64,000 nucleotides of DNA, taken from the NCBI RefSeq assembly GCF_000473045.1, contig NZ_AXAY01000006.1, positions 124,001-188,000 on the forward strand, read 5' to 3'. Shown one piece after another: positions 27,376 to 35,890 of the stretch. Each line of letters begins with the position of its first letter. Position 1 is the stretch's first letter. The position numbers and the translations under genes were made by a program. Below the pieces are notes generated by a model. That model searched no databases and was not told the origin of the DNA. It was given only the letters and a program-made list of their open reading frames with translations. The stretch comes from Bradyrhizobium sp. WSM3983. Lineage in GTDB: Bacteria > Pseudomonadota > Alphaproteobacteria > Rhizobiales > Xanthobacteraceae.

Positions 27376-28344
27376 ATGGGGCAGCCTCGATCGGAACGCG
27401 GTCTCGGCATTGCCCTCGTTACCGCGGCGGCAATTGCCTGGAGCACCGCCCCGTTCTTCACGCGGCTGCTGCCGTTCGATCCCTGGACCATCCTGTTCTG
27501 GCGCGGTCTGTTCGGCGGCAGTCTGATCTCGGTGCTTCTCGTCCTGATGCAGGGGGCGGACGCGCTGCGGCAATTGGTGGTGCCGGGACGCGGCGGCTTG
27601 CTCGTGGCGTCATTGTCCGCCATCGGCATGATCTCGTTCATCCCCGCGCTTCAGATGACTGATGTCATGAATGTCGCGGTGCTGATCGCGACCCAGCCGT
27701 TCGTCGCGGCGGCGCTGGCGTGGCTGTGGCTTGGCGAAGCCGCGACATGGCGTACGCTGCTCGCCAGCCTCGTCGCGTTTGCCGGCGTTGCCATCACCGT
27801 CGGTGGCATCAGAGCCGGCGCCGATATCAGCGGCGTAGCCCTGAGCTGCCTCATGGTGCTCGCCATCTCGGCGATGACGGTTGTCGTTCGGCGCCACAGG
27901 GAGACCTCCATGGTCGCGGCGGCAGCACTGTCGAACTTCATCGGCAGCCTCGTCAGCCTGCCGTTCGCCCATGACATCGCCCATGTCAGTGGCCATAACC
28001 TCGCGATCCTCGCAATGTTCGGCTGCCTCCAGGTCGCGCTCGGCCTGACCTTCTACATGCTCGGCTCGCGCCTGCTGCCGTCAGGACAGGCCTCCCTGAT
28101 CGCGACGCTGGAGACGCCGCTGATGGCGTTCTGGATCTGGGTCGGCTTTCGCGAGGTGCCGGCCATGCATGCGCTCATTGGCGGCGCGCTGGTGATCGGG
28201 GCGGTGATCGCTGATATCGCGGGCGACGCCCGTTCGCGCCGATCTTCATGGGCATCGTCTTGTCGGAAATCGGGTGGCGAGATGCGTCGCGCCGGCCTAG
28301 GCGGCAGGTCCGACCGCCGAGGTAAGACGCATGCCCTTCAATGA
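27376..28344 (+). CDS. EamA/DMT-family transporter (first of a pair)
   Basis: A 322-residue inner-membrane protein with ten predicted hydrophobic helices in two EamA halves; the family exports amino acids, nucleosides or metabolites, or takes up sugars. Typical are the N-terminal WSTAPFFTR, PWTILFWRGLFGG and the second-half GLTFYMLGSRLLPSGQASLIATLE. The C-terminal 40 residues are basic and cytoplasmic. The gene is followed by a second EamA gene that starts 14 bases before this one ends. The two are dissimilar in sequence and may be an obligate pair or separate transporters. Substrate unknown. Confidence 0.87.
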   Translation: MGQPRSERGLGIALVTAAAIAWSTAPFFTRLLPFDPWTILFWRGLFGGSLISVLLVLMQGADALRQLVVPGRGGLLVASLSAIGMISFIPALQMTDVMNVAVLIATQPFVAAALAWLWLGEAATWRTLLASLVAFAGVAITVGGIRAGADISGVALSCLMVLAISAMTVVVRRHRETSMVAAAALSNFIGSLVSLPFAHDIAHVSGHNLAILAMFGCLQVALGLTFYMLGSRLLPSGQASLIATLETPLMAFWIWVGFREVPAMHALIGGALVIGAVIADIAGDARSRRSSWASSCRKSGGEMRRAGLGGRSDRRGKTHALQ

Positions 28345-29242
28345 TAACCGGATCGACGCGCGAGACTGGTCGTTGCTCGCGGTGCTCTCGATCCTTTGGG
28401 GCGGGTCGTTCTTCTTCAACGGCGCGGCACTACGGGAATTGCCGCCGCTGACGCTGGTGTTCCTGCGCGTTGCGCTGGGTGCGGCCATTCTGCTCCCGAT
28501 CCTGCGCATGCATGGGATCTGCTTTCCCAGCGGCGTGGCGGGCTGGCGAGCCTTCGCCGTGATCGGACTGCTCAATAACGTCATTCCGTTCTCGCTGATC
28601 GTGGCCGGGCAGACCTTCATTCCGAGTGGTCTGGCGTCGATCCTGAACGCGACCACGCCGCTGTTCACGGTGCTGGTGATGGCCGCGGCGGGTGAAGAGG
28701 CGCTGCAGGCGCGACGGGTGGCAGGCGTGGCGCTGGGCCTCGCCGGCGTGATCATCCTGCGGGGATGGGGGATCGAGACGCGGACCGGGCAGGGGCTCGG
28801 CATTCTGCTCTGTCTCGGCGGCGCATTCAGCTATGGCTTTGCGGCGCTCGCCGCGCGGAGGTTGCTGAAGGACTCGCCGCCGCTCGGCACCGCGACGTTT
28901 CAATTGATGGCATCGACGGTGATGATGGCGATTGTTGCCGGTGCGGTTGAGCAGCCATGGCGTCTTCCCGTTCCGGGTCTGGCGACCTGGCTTGCGGTGC
29001 TAGGCCTCGCCGCGCTCTCGACGGCGCTGGCCTACATCGTCTTCTTTCAGATCATACGGCGTTCTGGCGCAACCAACGTGATGCTGGTGACGCTGCTCAT
29101 TCCCGTGACCGCGATCCTCCTGGGGTGGCTGGTGCTGGGTGAGCCGATCGCCATGCGCGAGATCGCGGGCGCGATCGTCATCGGCAGCGCGTTGATCGTG
29201 ATCGACGGACGGGCGCTGGGGATGCTGCAGCGCGTCGGTTAA
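28331..29242 (+). CDS. EamA/DMT-family transporter (second of a pair)
   Basis: A 303-residue, ten-helix EamA protein. Marks: LSILWGGSFFFNGAAL, LTLVFLRVALGAAIL and the second-half domain with AYIVFFQIIRRSGATNVML, then LIPVTAILLGWLVLGEP. This is the YdcZ/RhaT-like DMT class. It overlaps the end of the first EamA gene, so translation is probably coupled. A GAGG-containing ribosome site precedes the start inside that gene. Substrate unknown. Confidence 0.87.
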   Translation: MPFNDNRIDARDWSLLAVLSILWGGSFFFNGAALRELPPLTLVFLRVALGAAILLPILRMHGICFPSGVAGWRAFAVIGLLNNVIPFSLIVAGQTFIPSGLASILNATTPLFTVLVMAAAGEEALQARRVAGVALGLAGVIILRGWGIETRTGQGLGILLCLGGAFSYGFAALAARRLLKDSPPLGTATFQLMASTVMMAIVAGAVEQPWRLPVPGLATWLAVLGLAALSTALAYIVFFQIIRRSGATNVMLVTLLIPVTAILLGWLVLGEPIAMREIAGAIVIGSALIVIDGRALGMLQRVG

Positions 29243-29348
29243 GTTCCTGGCCGGCGTTTCACTCTGCGGAAAATCCTGCCGCTTGCCAGTCGCCGGCCAC
29301 CTTGCGACACTCTCCACAAAACAAGACTACAAAATAGGGGAGAGAACG

Positions 29349-30596
29349 ATGCCGGGTCGTCGCAAAAGCCTTGCTGCCCTCGCCATGCTTGCTGCCGGAG
29401 TGCTCGTTACCACACCGGCCTTGGCACAGACCTTGGCGCAGAAGAAATACGATCCCGGGGTCAGCGATAGCGAAATCAAGATCGGCAACATCATGCCCTA
29501 CAGCGGACCGGCATCGTCCTATGGCGTGATCGGCAAGACCGAGGCCGCGTTCTTCAAGATGATCAACGATCAAGGCGGCATCAACGGCCGCAAGATCAAT
29601 TTCATCAGCTATGACGATGCCTATTCGCCGCCCAAGGCGATCGAGCAGGCGCGCAAGCTGGTCGAGAGCGACGAGGTGCTGCTGATCTTCCAGCCGCTCG
29701 GCACGCCCTCGAATTCCGCGATCATGAAATACATGAACGCCAAGAAGGTGCCGCAGCTGTTCGTCGCCTCCGGCGGCACCAAGTTCGGGGACCCGAAGAA
29801 CTTTCCGTGGACCATGGGTTTTCAGCCCAACTACCAGAGCGAGGGGCGGATCTACGCAAAGTACATCCGCGACAATTTCCCGAACGGCAAGATCGCGGTG
29901 TTCTGGCAGAACGACGACGCCGGCAAGGACCAGTTCAAGGGGCTGAAGGACGGCCTCGGCGACAAGGCCAACATGATCATCGCCGACAAATCCTATGAGG
30001 TCAGCGATCCCTCGATCGACTCGCAGATCGTCGCCTTGCACGATTCCGGTGCCGACATCTTCTTCTCATGGGCCGCGCCGAAGGGCTCGGCACAGGCGAT
30101 CCGCAAGGTCGGCGAGCTCGGCTGGAAGCCGAAATTCTTCCTGGCCAACACCGCAACCTCGGTCGCCTCGGTCCTGAAGCCTGCCGGCCTCGACTATTCC
30201 AAGGGTATCATCTCGACCATCTATCTGAAGGACCCGACCGATCCGACCTGGGACAAGGATCCGGCCATCGTCAAATGGCGCGAGTTCATGGACAAATATT
30301 ACCCCGACGGCGACAAGGCCAATTCCAACAACGTCTACGGATACGTGCAGGCCGAGGCGATGGCGCAGGTCCTGAAGCAGTGCGGTGACACGCTCACGCG
30401 CGACAACGTCATGAAGCAGGCCGCAAGCCTGAAGAATTTTCACACCGACCTGATGCTGCCCGGCATCATGGTCAACACGTCGCCCGACGATTACTTCCCG
30501 ATCGAGCAGATGCAGCTGATGCGGTTCAACGGGCAGGCCTGGGAGCTGTTCGGCGACGTCATCACCGGCGAAGTCGGCCACGAGCGTAGCCAGTAG
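29349..30596 (+). CDS. Branched-chain amino acid ABC transporter substrate-binding protein
   Basis: A 415-residue Peripla_BP_6 protein of the LivJ type. The signal peptide (MPGRRKSLAALAMLAAG, to about residue 28, A-L-A) is followed by EIKIGNIMPYSGPASSYGVIGK, ligand-loop QPLGTPSNSAIMKYMNA and FVASGGTKFGDP. Binds hydrophobic or aromatic amino acids, or related carboxylates, and hands them to a LivHMGF transporter. No permease or ATPase gene is adjacent, which makes it an orphan binding protein. Start at 29349 has a GGGGAGAG ribosome site. Confidence 0.9.
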   Translation: MPGRRKSLAALAMLAAGVLVTTPALAQTLAQKKYDPGVSDSEIKIGNIMPYSGPASSYGVIGKTEAAFFKMINDQGGINGRKINFISYDDAYSPPKAIEQARKLVESDEVLLIFQPLGTPSNSAIMKYMNAKKVPQLFVASGGTKFGDPKNFPWTMGFQPNYQSEGRIYAKYIRDNFPNGKIAVFWQNDDAGKDQFKGLKDGLGDKANMIIADKSYEVSDPSIDSQIVALHDSGADIFFSWAAPKGSAQAIRKVGELGWKPKFFLANTATSVASVLKPAGLDYSKGIISTIYLKDPTDPTWDKDPAIVKWREFMDKYYPDGDKANSNNVYGYVQAEAMAQVLKQCGDTLTRDNVMKQAASLKNFHTDLMLPGIMVNTSPDDYFPIEQMQLMRFNGQAWELFGDVITGEVGHERSQ

Positions 30597-30655
30597 TCAG
30601 GACTGGGGGCGGACCTGATTCTTCAGGACCACGCCGCCGGCGACGCCGACGAGGC

Positions 30656-32035
30656 CTATTGCGCCGCGACCAGGCGTTCCGGGGCCGCGTACTGCCCGAG
30701 GAAGTCGCGGGCCTGGGTCTCGTAACCAAAACGCTCCGCAAGCTCGGAGCGGCGTGCCCGGATTCGGCCGCGATATTCCTCCCGCCGCGCCAGCACGCGG
30801 GTGACGGAGGCGACGATCGACTCGGTCGCGAACGGATCGAAATAATCGGCGAGCTCGCCCGCAACCTCGCGGAACACGGCGATGTCTGAGCACAGCACCG
30901 GCGTGTTCGCGGCCAGCGCCTCGATGATCGGCACGCCAAAACCCTCGGCGAAGCTCGGCATGATCAGGCCGTGCGCCCCGGCGATCAGCGCGGCCTTCTC
31001 ATGCTCGTCGACATAGCCGGCGAAGCGGACGTTCGGCGGCAGATTGTGCATCCGGCTGATCTGGCCGGCATAGCCGATCACCACGAGATCGGCCTGGGGG
31101 ATGTTGCGGAAGGCGCGGACGACGGTAGCGATGTTCTTGCGCGGCTCGTTCGAGACGATCACGACAAAGCTCGCCCGCCCCGGACGCCCCGACAGGGCTG
31201 GGAGGTGCAGGACATCCGGGGCGTCGAACCGGGTGCGGGGATACACGACCCGCGCCGGCAGGTGCGCAAATTGCGGTAACAGGTCCCTGAACCGCATCAT
31301 GCTATAGTTTGAAACGAAGGCGAGCTCGTCGGCCTGACGCAGGCTGGTGAGCAGCCGCGACAGGAACAACCGCGTCGCGACGTCGCTGAGCTTGAGATCG
31401 GTGAGCGGCAGCAGGTCGTGCACGACGCAGATCACCTTGGCATCCGGCCTGCGCCTCACCGACACCCGTGTCGGCGTGTCGATGACGATGACGTCATAGT
31501 CGCGCGCCTCGATCCGCGGCGGCGGCAGCATCAAAAAGGCCGAGGAGTCCTGATAGCTGTAGAATCCGGGCTCGAGCTGGAAGTCGCGGAACAGTTCGAG
31601 GTGGCGCAGATCCGGCGGGATGTATTCGAGAGCCGCGGTCCGGTTCTCGATCAGCCGCGCGCGCAGGCCGCGCAGGCCGATTGCACGCAGGAAGCAGGCG
31701 ACATAGTCCCACGATACCGACATGGTGGCCTTGTGGCGGAGCCAGTCGAGCGTGCGCCGCAAGCCGCTGCGCGTCACCGGCTCGCTCATGTTGATCTCGT
31801 CGAGGAACCGATAGAGCGCCAGAAGCTCGATGTTGCGCGACTGCGTCGGGAACAGTTTTGTGCGCCGCTCGCGCCGGCGCAGCTTGCGGTAACGCCGCGT
31901 GGTCTCGACCAGCAGGGTGAGCTCATGGCCTTCGGCGGCCAGCGAGCGCATCAACTCGCGCGTGAAATGGAAGATGCCGCGCTTGTGGTTGGGCTCACCG
32001 AGCGCCTCGGACACGACAAGGATGTTCTGTTTCAT
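30656..32035 (-). CDS. GT4-type glycosyltransferase of the glycan export operon
   Basis: A 459-residue GT-B glycosyltransferase. The N-terminal half is family-variable, with Arg/Lys-rich segments near 45-70. The C-terminal half has FVVIVSNEPRKNIATVVRAF, VRFAGYVDEHEKAALIAGA and the nucleotide-sugar block EGFGVPIIEALAANTPVLCSD (the E-x7-E signature). The product presumably extends or modifies an O-antigen or capsule glycan. It overlaps the Wzt-like gene by four bases (ATGA). Third large gene of the minus-strand operon headed by the small membrane ORF or the fusion. Sugar donor and acceptor cannot be told from sequence. Confidence 0.85.
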   Translation of the reverse strand: MKQNILVVSEALGEPNHKRGIFHFTRELMRSLAAEGHELTLLVETTRRYRKLRRRERRTKLFPTQSRNIELLALYRFLDEINMSEPVTRSGLRRTLDWLRHKATMSVSWDYVACFLRAIGLRGLRARLIENRTAALEYIPPDLRHLELFRDFQLEPGFYSYQDSSAFLMLPPPRIEARDYDVIVIDTPTRVSVRRRPDAKVICVVHDLLPLTDLKLSDVATRLFLSRLLTSLRQADELAFVSNYSMMRFRDLLPQFAHLPARVVYPRTRFDAPDVLHLPALSGRPGRASFVVIVSNEPRKNIATVVRAFRNIPQADLVVIGYAGQISRMHNLPPNVRFAGYVDEHEKAALIAGAHGLIMPSFAEGFGVPIIEALAANTPVLCSDIAVFREVAGELADYFDPFATESIVASVTRVLARREEYRGRIRARRSELAERFGYETQARDFLGQYAAPERLVAAQ

Positions 32036-32772
32036 GCGCGTTTCTCGCGAAGCTCGAAGGCGTGAGTGATCGGCGGCTCGACCGCGATGGTCGAGGTGAT
32101 GCGGCCGTGATCAAGATTGATGATGCTGGTGCAGGTGCGGCGCAGCAGCGGCTGGTCGTGCGAGGCGATGATCACGATCGCGGCCTGCGAGACCAGGTTC
32201 TGCAGCCGGCGCTCGGCTTTCTCGGCAAAATGCTCGTCGACCACGCTCAGCCATTCGTCGAGCAGGAGGATGTCGGCCGGAAAGGCGGTCGCGGTCGCGA
32301 ACAGCACGCGCATCAGCATGCCCGAGGAGAACATTCGCAACGGCAGCCGCTGCATGCGCTCTTCGAGCTCGGTGAACGCCCAGATCTCGTCGATCACGGC
32401 ACGGGTCGGCTTGCGGCCACTGATGCGCAGCAGGAGGGCGATGTTGTCCTCGGCGATGAAGTCGAGGTTCACGCCGGCATTGAGGCCGAGCAGGGGCACG
32501 ACATTGCCGCTGATCGCGACGCGACCGCTGCTCGGCGGATAGACCCCGGCGATCAGCCGCAGCAGCGTCGATTTGCCGGAGCCGTTGGGGCCGGCAAGCC
32601 CGATGCGCGCGCCGGCCTCGGCCGCGATGCTGACATTGTCGACGGCGCGGATGATCCTCATCTCGCCCTTCTCGCGGATGAGGTGGCCGAGCAGCCGCCG
32701 TTTCAGCGAGAAGTCGTAGGCGCCGTAGAGGGGATAATCGAGACAGACATTATGCAGGCTGATCGAGGCCAT
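32032..32772 (-). CDS. ABC transporter ATP-binding protein of glycan exporter (Wzt/KpsT-like)
   Basis: 246 residues. Walker A GPNGSGKST (about 60-69), a degenerate signature with MFSSGMLMRV (typical of Wzt/KpsT), Walker B DILLLDEWLS (about 172-181) and a switch His (ASHDQ). Energises export of lipid-linked polysaccharide together with an ABC-2 permease. It has no C-terminal carbohydrate-binding domain (about 150-190 residues in full-length O9a Wzt), so the substrate would be recognised without chain-terminus binding, or by the fused glycosyltransferase. It lies 3 bases after the fusion and overlaps the downstream glycosyltransferase gene. Confidence 0.9.
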   Translation of the reverse strand: MASISLHNVCLDYPLYGAYDFSLKRRLLGHLIREKGEMRIIRAVDNVSIAAEAGARIGLAGPNGSGKSTLLRLIAGVYPPSSGRVAISGNVVPLLGLNAGVNLDFIAEDNIALLLRISGRKPTRAVIDEIWAFTELEERMQRLPLRMFSSGMLMRVLFATATAFPADILLLDEWLSVVDEHFAEKAERRLQNLVSQAAIVIIASHDQPLLRRTCTSIINLDHGRITSTIAVEPPITHAFELREKRA

Positions 32773-32775
32773 CGG

Positions 32776-34701
32776 TCAGATCCAGAAGGCGGCTTTACGC
32801 AAATGGACCAGCGTCAGCACGCTCGCACAGAGCAGCAGCGCCAGCGCGACGAGGACATAGATGATGCTGGTCGCATCGACATGGCCGCCGGCCAGCGGCT
32901 CGCGCCACACCGCGAACAGATGGGTCAACGGGTTGAGCCGCATCACGGTCGAGCGGTGATTGATCATGTCGGCGGACCAGATCACGGGCGAGGCAAGGAA
33001 GGCCAGCATCAGCGTGGACTCGATGATCGGCTTGAGGTCGCGATACCGGGTCGCCAGCGCGCCGAGCACGAGGCTAAGTGCGAAGGTGCAGATCACGAAC
33101 AGCGAGAGGCCCGGGAGCGCTGCGAGCGCGCCGGAGAGATCGTGCGGTGTGAGCAGCAGCCAGAGAATGAGCGGGACGCAGGCGTTATGCAGGGCGAACA
33201 GGCCCTGGCGGAACGTGCATTGCAGCAGGAAGATCACCGGCGGCAGCGCCCGGTCGCGGATCAGGCTCGCGGAGTTCTGGAGGGCCGTGGTCGCATCGAG
33301 CACGACGCTGTTGAGGAAGGTCCAGGCCGTCATCGAGAGTGCGAGCATCGGCAGGCGCGCCAGCATGTCGGCATTCGACATCTGGCCGATCACCGAGCCA
33401 AGCACCGCGACCACGATCGCCATCTGGAGCGACATCCAGAACGGACCGAGCAGCGAGCGCACATAGCGGTGGCGCATGTCGGACCAGGCCAGCGCCGCGG
33501 CGATCTGGACGCTGTCGCGCCAGCCCGTCGCCTGTGGTTGCTCATTCACGGGGACCTGCTCGTCGCAGGGCGCGGTGACGGCCGCGCGGTAGACGGATTC
33601 CATGCCTTCCTTGAAGGCCGTCGCGGAATAGCGGCTCACGGCGCGGGTCCGGGCCGAAAGCCCCATGCGGCGGCGGCGCTCGGGATCGCGGATCAGGGCG
33701 TCGATGGCCTCACCGAGTTTCTCGGCGTCGCCCGGCGGCACGGTGATCGCCTCCATGCCGTGGCGGGCCACACGCGGCACCGCCGTGTCGAGCGCGGTGT
33801 TCACCACGGGGCGGCCGGCAGCCATGGCCTCGAGCTGGGATAGGCCGAATGTCTCGGCATTGGTGACGGACGGCATCACGAAGACGTCGGCCAGGCACAT
33901 CAGCTTGATGCGTTCGCAATCGCTGACGGAGCCGAGCAGGCGGACGCGGTCGCCGAGGCCGAACTCGCTGATCAGCTGCTCGAGCCGGGGCCGCTCGGCA
34001 CCTTCGCCGATGATCCAGACCTCGAACTGGCGGTCGACGGCGGCGCGGATCAGCACGTCGTAACCCTTGTAGGGCACGAGCCGGCCGCAGGCGAGCACGA
34101 GGCGGCCGCGATCGTTGACGTGGTGCGGGTCGATCTTCGGCCAGTCATAGAGACTGGTGTCAATGCCGAACGGCACGACATGGCATTTGTCTTCGAATTC
34201 CCGCAGCAACGCCGTCTCGTCGACCATCACGCGGTCGGAAACGATGATCGCCTTGGCCTGGCACAGCGTCCGCCGCATCAAGGGCTCGATGAACCAGCGC
34301 AGGCCGGCATGGGTGACGATGTCGGCGTGCCAGTGCACGACCAGCGGCCGCTTGCGGCCGAATCCGAAGGCGAAGACGAGGTCGGCGAGCGGGAAGGGCG
34401 CGTGGAGCGCCAGCAGGTCGTGCTCGCCGATCTTCTGCCACAGCCGCCAGGGATAGGTGGGCGCCACCGGCAGCGACAGCACATTGCCGAACGAGCGAAC
34501 CCGCTCAACCGGCACGTCGTTGACGACGATCTCGCGTTCGACCGATTGCGAGCAGGTCAGCACGGCGGAGGCGAAGGCGTCCTTCAGGCTGGCGCAGATG
34601 TCACGGATTACCGTGAGCGTGCCGCCGAACAGGTCGGGATAGTAGACCTTGAAGATGTGCAGCACCGACGGACGGCGCGGGGGAGAGCTGGTGTGATGCA
34701 T
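32776..34701 (-). CDS. Glycosyltransferase fused to ABC-2 exporter permease
   Basis: A 641-residue fusion in one frame. Residues about 12-375 are a GT4 glycosyltransferase: VLHIFKVYYPDLFGGTLTVI at the start, RLVLACGRLVPYKGYDVLIR at mid, and the signature ETFGLSQLEAMAAGRPVVN (E-x7-E). After a linker at about 376-395 (APCDEQVPVNEQPQA) residues about 396-641 form a six-helix ABC-2/Wzm-like permease: ALAWSDMRHRYVRSLLGPFW at its start and MRLNPLTHLFAVWREPLAGG near its end. The ATPase follows directly. In other bacteria these are two proteins. The fusion would place a glycosyltransferase on the exporter, suggesting coupled synthesis and transport (inference). No frameshift or duplicated start is seen at the junction. 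Confidence 0.88.
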   Translation of the reverse strand: MHHTSSPPRRPSVLHIFKVYYPDLFGGTLTVIRDICASLKDAFASAVLTCSQSVEREIVVNDVPVERVRSFGNVLSLPVAPTYPWRLWQKIGEHDLLALHAPFPLADLVFAFGFGRKRPLVVHWHADIVTHAGLRWFIEPLMRRTLCQAKAIIVSDRVMVDETALLREFEDKCHVVPFGIDTSLYDWPKIDPHHVNDRGRLVLACGRLVPYKGYDVLIRAAVDRQFEVWIIGEGAERPRLEQLISEFGLGDRVRLLGSVSDCERIKLMCLADVFVMPSVTNAETFGLSQLEAMAAGRPVVNTALDTAVPRVARHGMEAITVPPGDAEKLGEAIDALIRDPERRRRMGLSARTRAVSRYSATAFKEGMESVYRAAVTAPCDEQVPVNEQPQATGWRDSVQIAAALAWSDMRHRYVRSLLGPFWMSLQMAIVVAVLGSVIGQMSNADMLARLPMLALSMTAWTFLNSVVLDATTALQNSASLIRDRALPPVIFLLQCTFRQGLFALHNACVPLILWLLLTPHDLSGALAALPGLSLFVICTFALSLVLGALATRYRDLKPIIESTLMLAFLASPVIWSADMINHRSTVMRLNPLTHLFAVWREPLAGGHVDATSIIYVLVALALLLCASVLTLVHLRKAAFWI

Positions 34702-34708
34702 GACGGTG

Positions 34709-34873
34709 TCAGCCCGCGAGCAGTGCTGCGACGAACGGTGCGGCGAGCACCGAGATGAAGATCACGCCGCGCAAAAGCGCCGGCAGCATCGGCTGGATCG
34801 CGACGGCACGGCTCCTTTCGGGAGACGGTACCGCACGCAGTGAACTGGAATTGCGGACCAAGCGGTAAGCCAT
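34709..34873 (-). CDS. Small membrane ORF (54 aa) ahead of the glycan operon
   Basis: A 54-residue protein beginning MAYRLVRNSSSLRAVPSPER, with a basic N-terminus and one hydrophobic segment (LLRGVIFISVLAAPFVAALL) near the C-terminus, ending AG. An AAGGGA ribosome site lies 9 bases upstream of the ATG. Its stop is 7 bases before the fusion gene start, so the two are probably coupled. A fair promoter (TTGACG, 17, TAGACC) lies 40-70 bases upstream. No homology is recognised, and a GC-rich chance ORF cannot be excluded. Confidence 0.45.
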   Translation of the reverse strand: MAYRLVRNSSSLRAVPSPERSRAVAIQPMLPALLRGVIFISVLAAPFVAALLAG

Positions 34874-34912
34874 GGGTGTGAGTCCCTTTACGTCGCGCCC
34901 TCAGTGGCGGTT

Positions 34913-34941
34913 GGTCTACGTGGGAAAATTTACCACGTCAA
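34913..34941 (-). promoter_or_regulatory. Candidate promoter of the glycan export operon
   Basis: TTGACG (34941-34936), 17 bases, TAGACC (34918-34913) on the minus strand. The spacer holds the palindrome at 34918-34938. It would give a leader of about 33 bases to the 54-residue ORF. The -10 is weak. Confidence 0.35.
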
Positions 34942-34975
34942 TCGCGAAATGGGAAAATGTGGGATTGTGTCCCAC
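34918..34975. promoter_or_regulatory. Paired inverted repeats upstream of DUF6502 gene
   Basis: IR1 ACGTGG-N9-CCACGT at 34918-34938 and IR2 GTGGGA-N5-TCCCAC at 34959-34975, both with perfect 6-bp arms. TGGGAAAAT is also a direct repeat (34921-34929 and 34950-34958; 29-base period). The set lies in the 126-base gap shared by the DUF6502 and glycan export genes, a likely operator cluster. Confidence 0.5.
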
Positions 34976-34999
34976 GTGTGGCCCGCGTACAATTCAGAC

Positions 35000-35890
35000 A
35001 TGAATGCCAAGTCCGGGCCCAAAGCGGCGGCTCCAGAGCCGAATGCCGCCGCGAAGCTGCACGCGCCGCTGGCGCGGCTGCTGCGCCCGCTCGTGCGGCT
35101 TTGCATCCGTAGCGGCATGACCTTTCCGGCCCTGGCGCAGCTGCTCCGCGAGCTCTTCGTCAACGTCGCCGAGCATGATTTCGCGCTCGAAGGCAAAGAG
35201 CAGACCGACAGCCGCGTCAGCCTTCTTACCGGCATCCACCGCAAGGAGGTGGCGCGGCTGCGTGGAGCCGGTGCGCCCGTGCACGAGACGCCGGCGGCGC
35301 TGTCGCTGACGAGCGCGGTGATCGCGCGCTGGCTCGCCGCGCCCGAATTCACCGACGCGAAGGGCGAGCCGCTGGCTTTGCCGCGCACCGCCGAGGGCGA
35401 TGCGCCGTCATTCGAGCAACTCGTCGCCTCCGTCACCAAGGATGTGCGCCCGCGCGCGGTGCTCGACGAATGGATCGACCGCCAGCTCGTCACCATCAAC
35501 GCGGCCGACGAGATCGAGCTGGTGGAGGCGGCCTTCGTTCCAAGTGGCGCGGACGACAGCAAATGGCATTATCTAGGCCGCAATCTGCACGACCATATCG
35601 CGGCCGCCGCCGAGAATGTGTCGGGGCCGGCGCCGCGCTTCCTCGAACGCGCGGTCCATTACAACAATATCTCGCCGAAGCTTGCGAAGCGGCTCGAAGC
35701 GCGCTCGCGCGAGCTCGCGATGGACGCGCTGAAGACCGCCAATCGCGAGGCCAATCGCGCGCTCGCCAAAGACAGGGGGGGCGACGCCCGCTGGAATTTC
35801 GGAATCTACATCTACAGCGAAGATGCCGATGAGGAGGGCGAGGCCAAGGAAGCCAGTAAGGTCGGCGGCAAAGAGGGCAGCTCGTCATGA
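35000..35890 (+). CDS. DUF6502 family protein
   Basis: A 296-residue soluble protein with no signal or membrane segment. The N-terminal region (LARLLRPLVRLCIRSGMTFPALAQLLRE) and a following DSRVSLLTGIHRKEVARLRG segment read as helix-turn-helix-like units, and the middle (SFEQLVASVTKDVRPRAVLDEW) is also helical, so a DNA-binding regulator is plausible but unproven. DUF6502 is a conserved family with no characterised function known to me. The start chosen is the ATG at 35000; the frame is open to about 34904, but the upstream stretch spans palindromes. Its stop overlaps the start of the DUF5666 gene (ATGA), making them a fixed pair. Confidence 0.8.
   Translation: MNAKSGPKAAAPEPNAAAKLHAPLARLLRPLVRLCIRSGMTFPALAQLLRELFVNVAEHDFALEGKEQTDSRVSLLTGIHRKEVARLRGAGAPVHETPAALSLTSAVIARWLAAPEFTDAKGEPLALPRTAEGDAPSFEQLVASVTKDVRPRAVLDEWIDRQLVTINAADEIELVEAAFVPSGADDSKWHYLGRNLHDHIAAAAENVSGPAPRFLERAVHYNNISPKLAKRLEARSRELAMDALKTANREANRALAKDRGGDARWNFGIYIYSEDADEEGEAKEASKVGGKEGSSS

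Noticed and set aside
30597..30655. Coding remnant between the ABC binding protein and glycosyltransferase
   Set aside because: A minus-strand frame here ends GLVGVAGGVVLKNQVRPQS but has no start or family signal; left as spacer.
32062..33843. Plus-strand open frame of 593 codons over the Wzt and fusion genes
   Set aside because: Antisense shadow of genes with clear Walker, GT4 and ABC-2 motifs.
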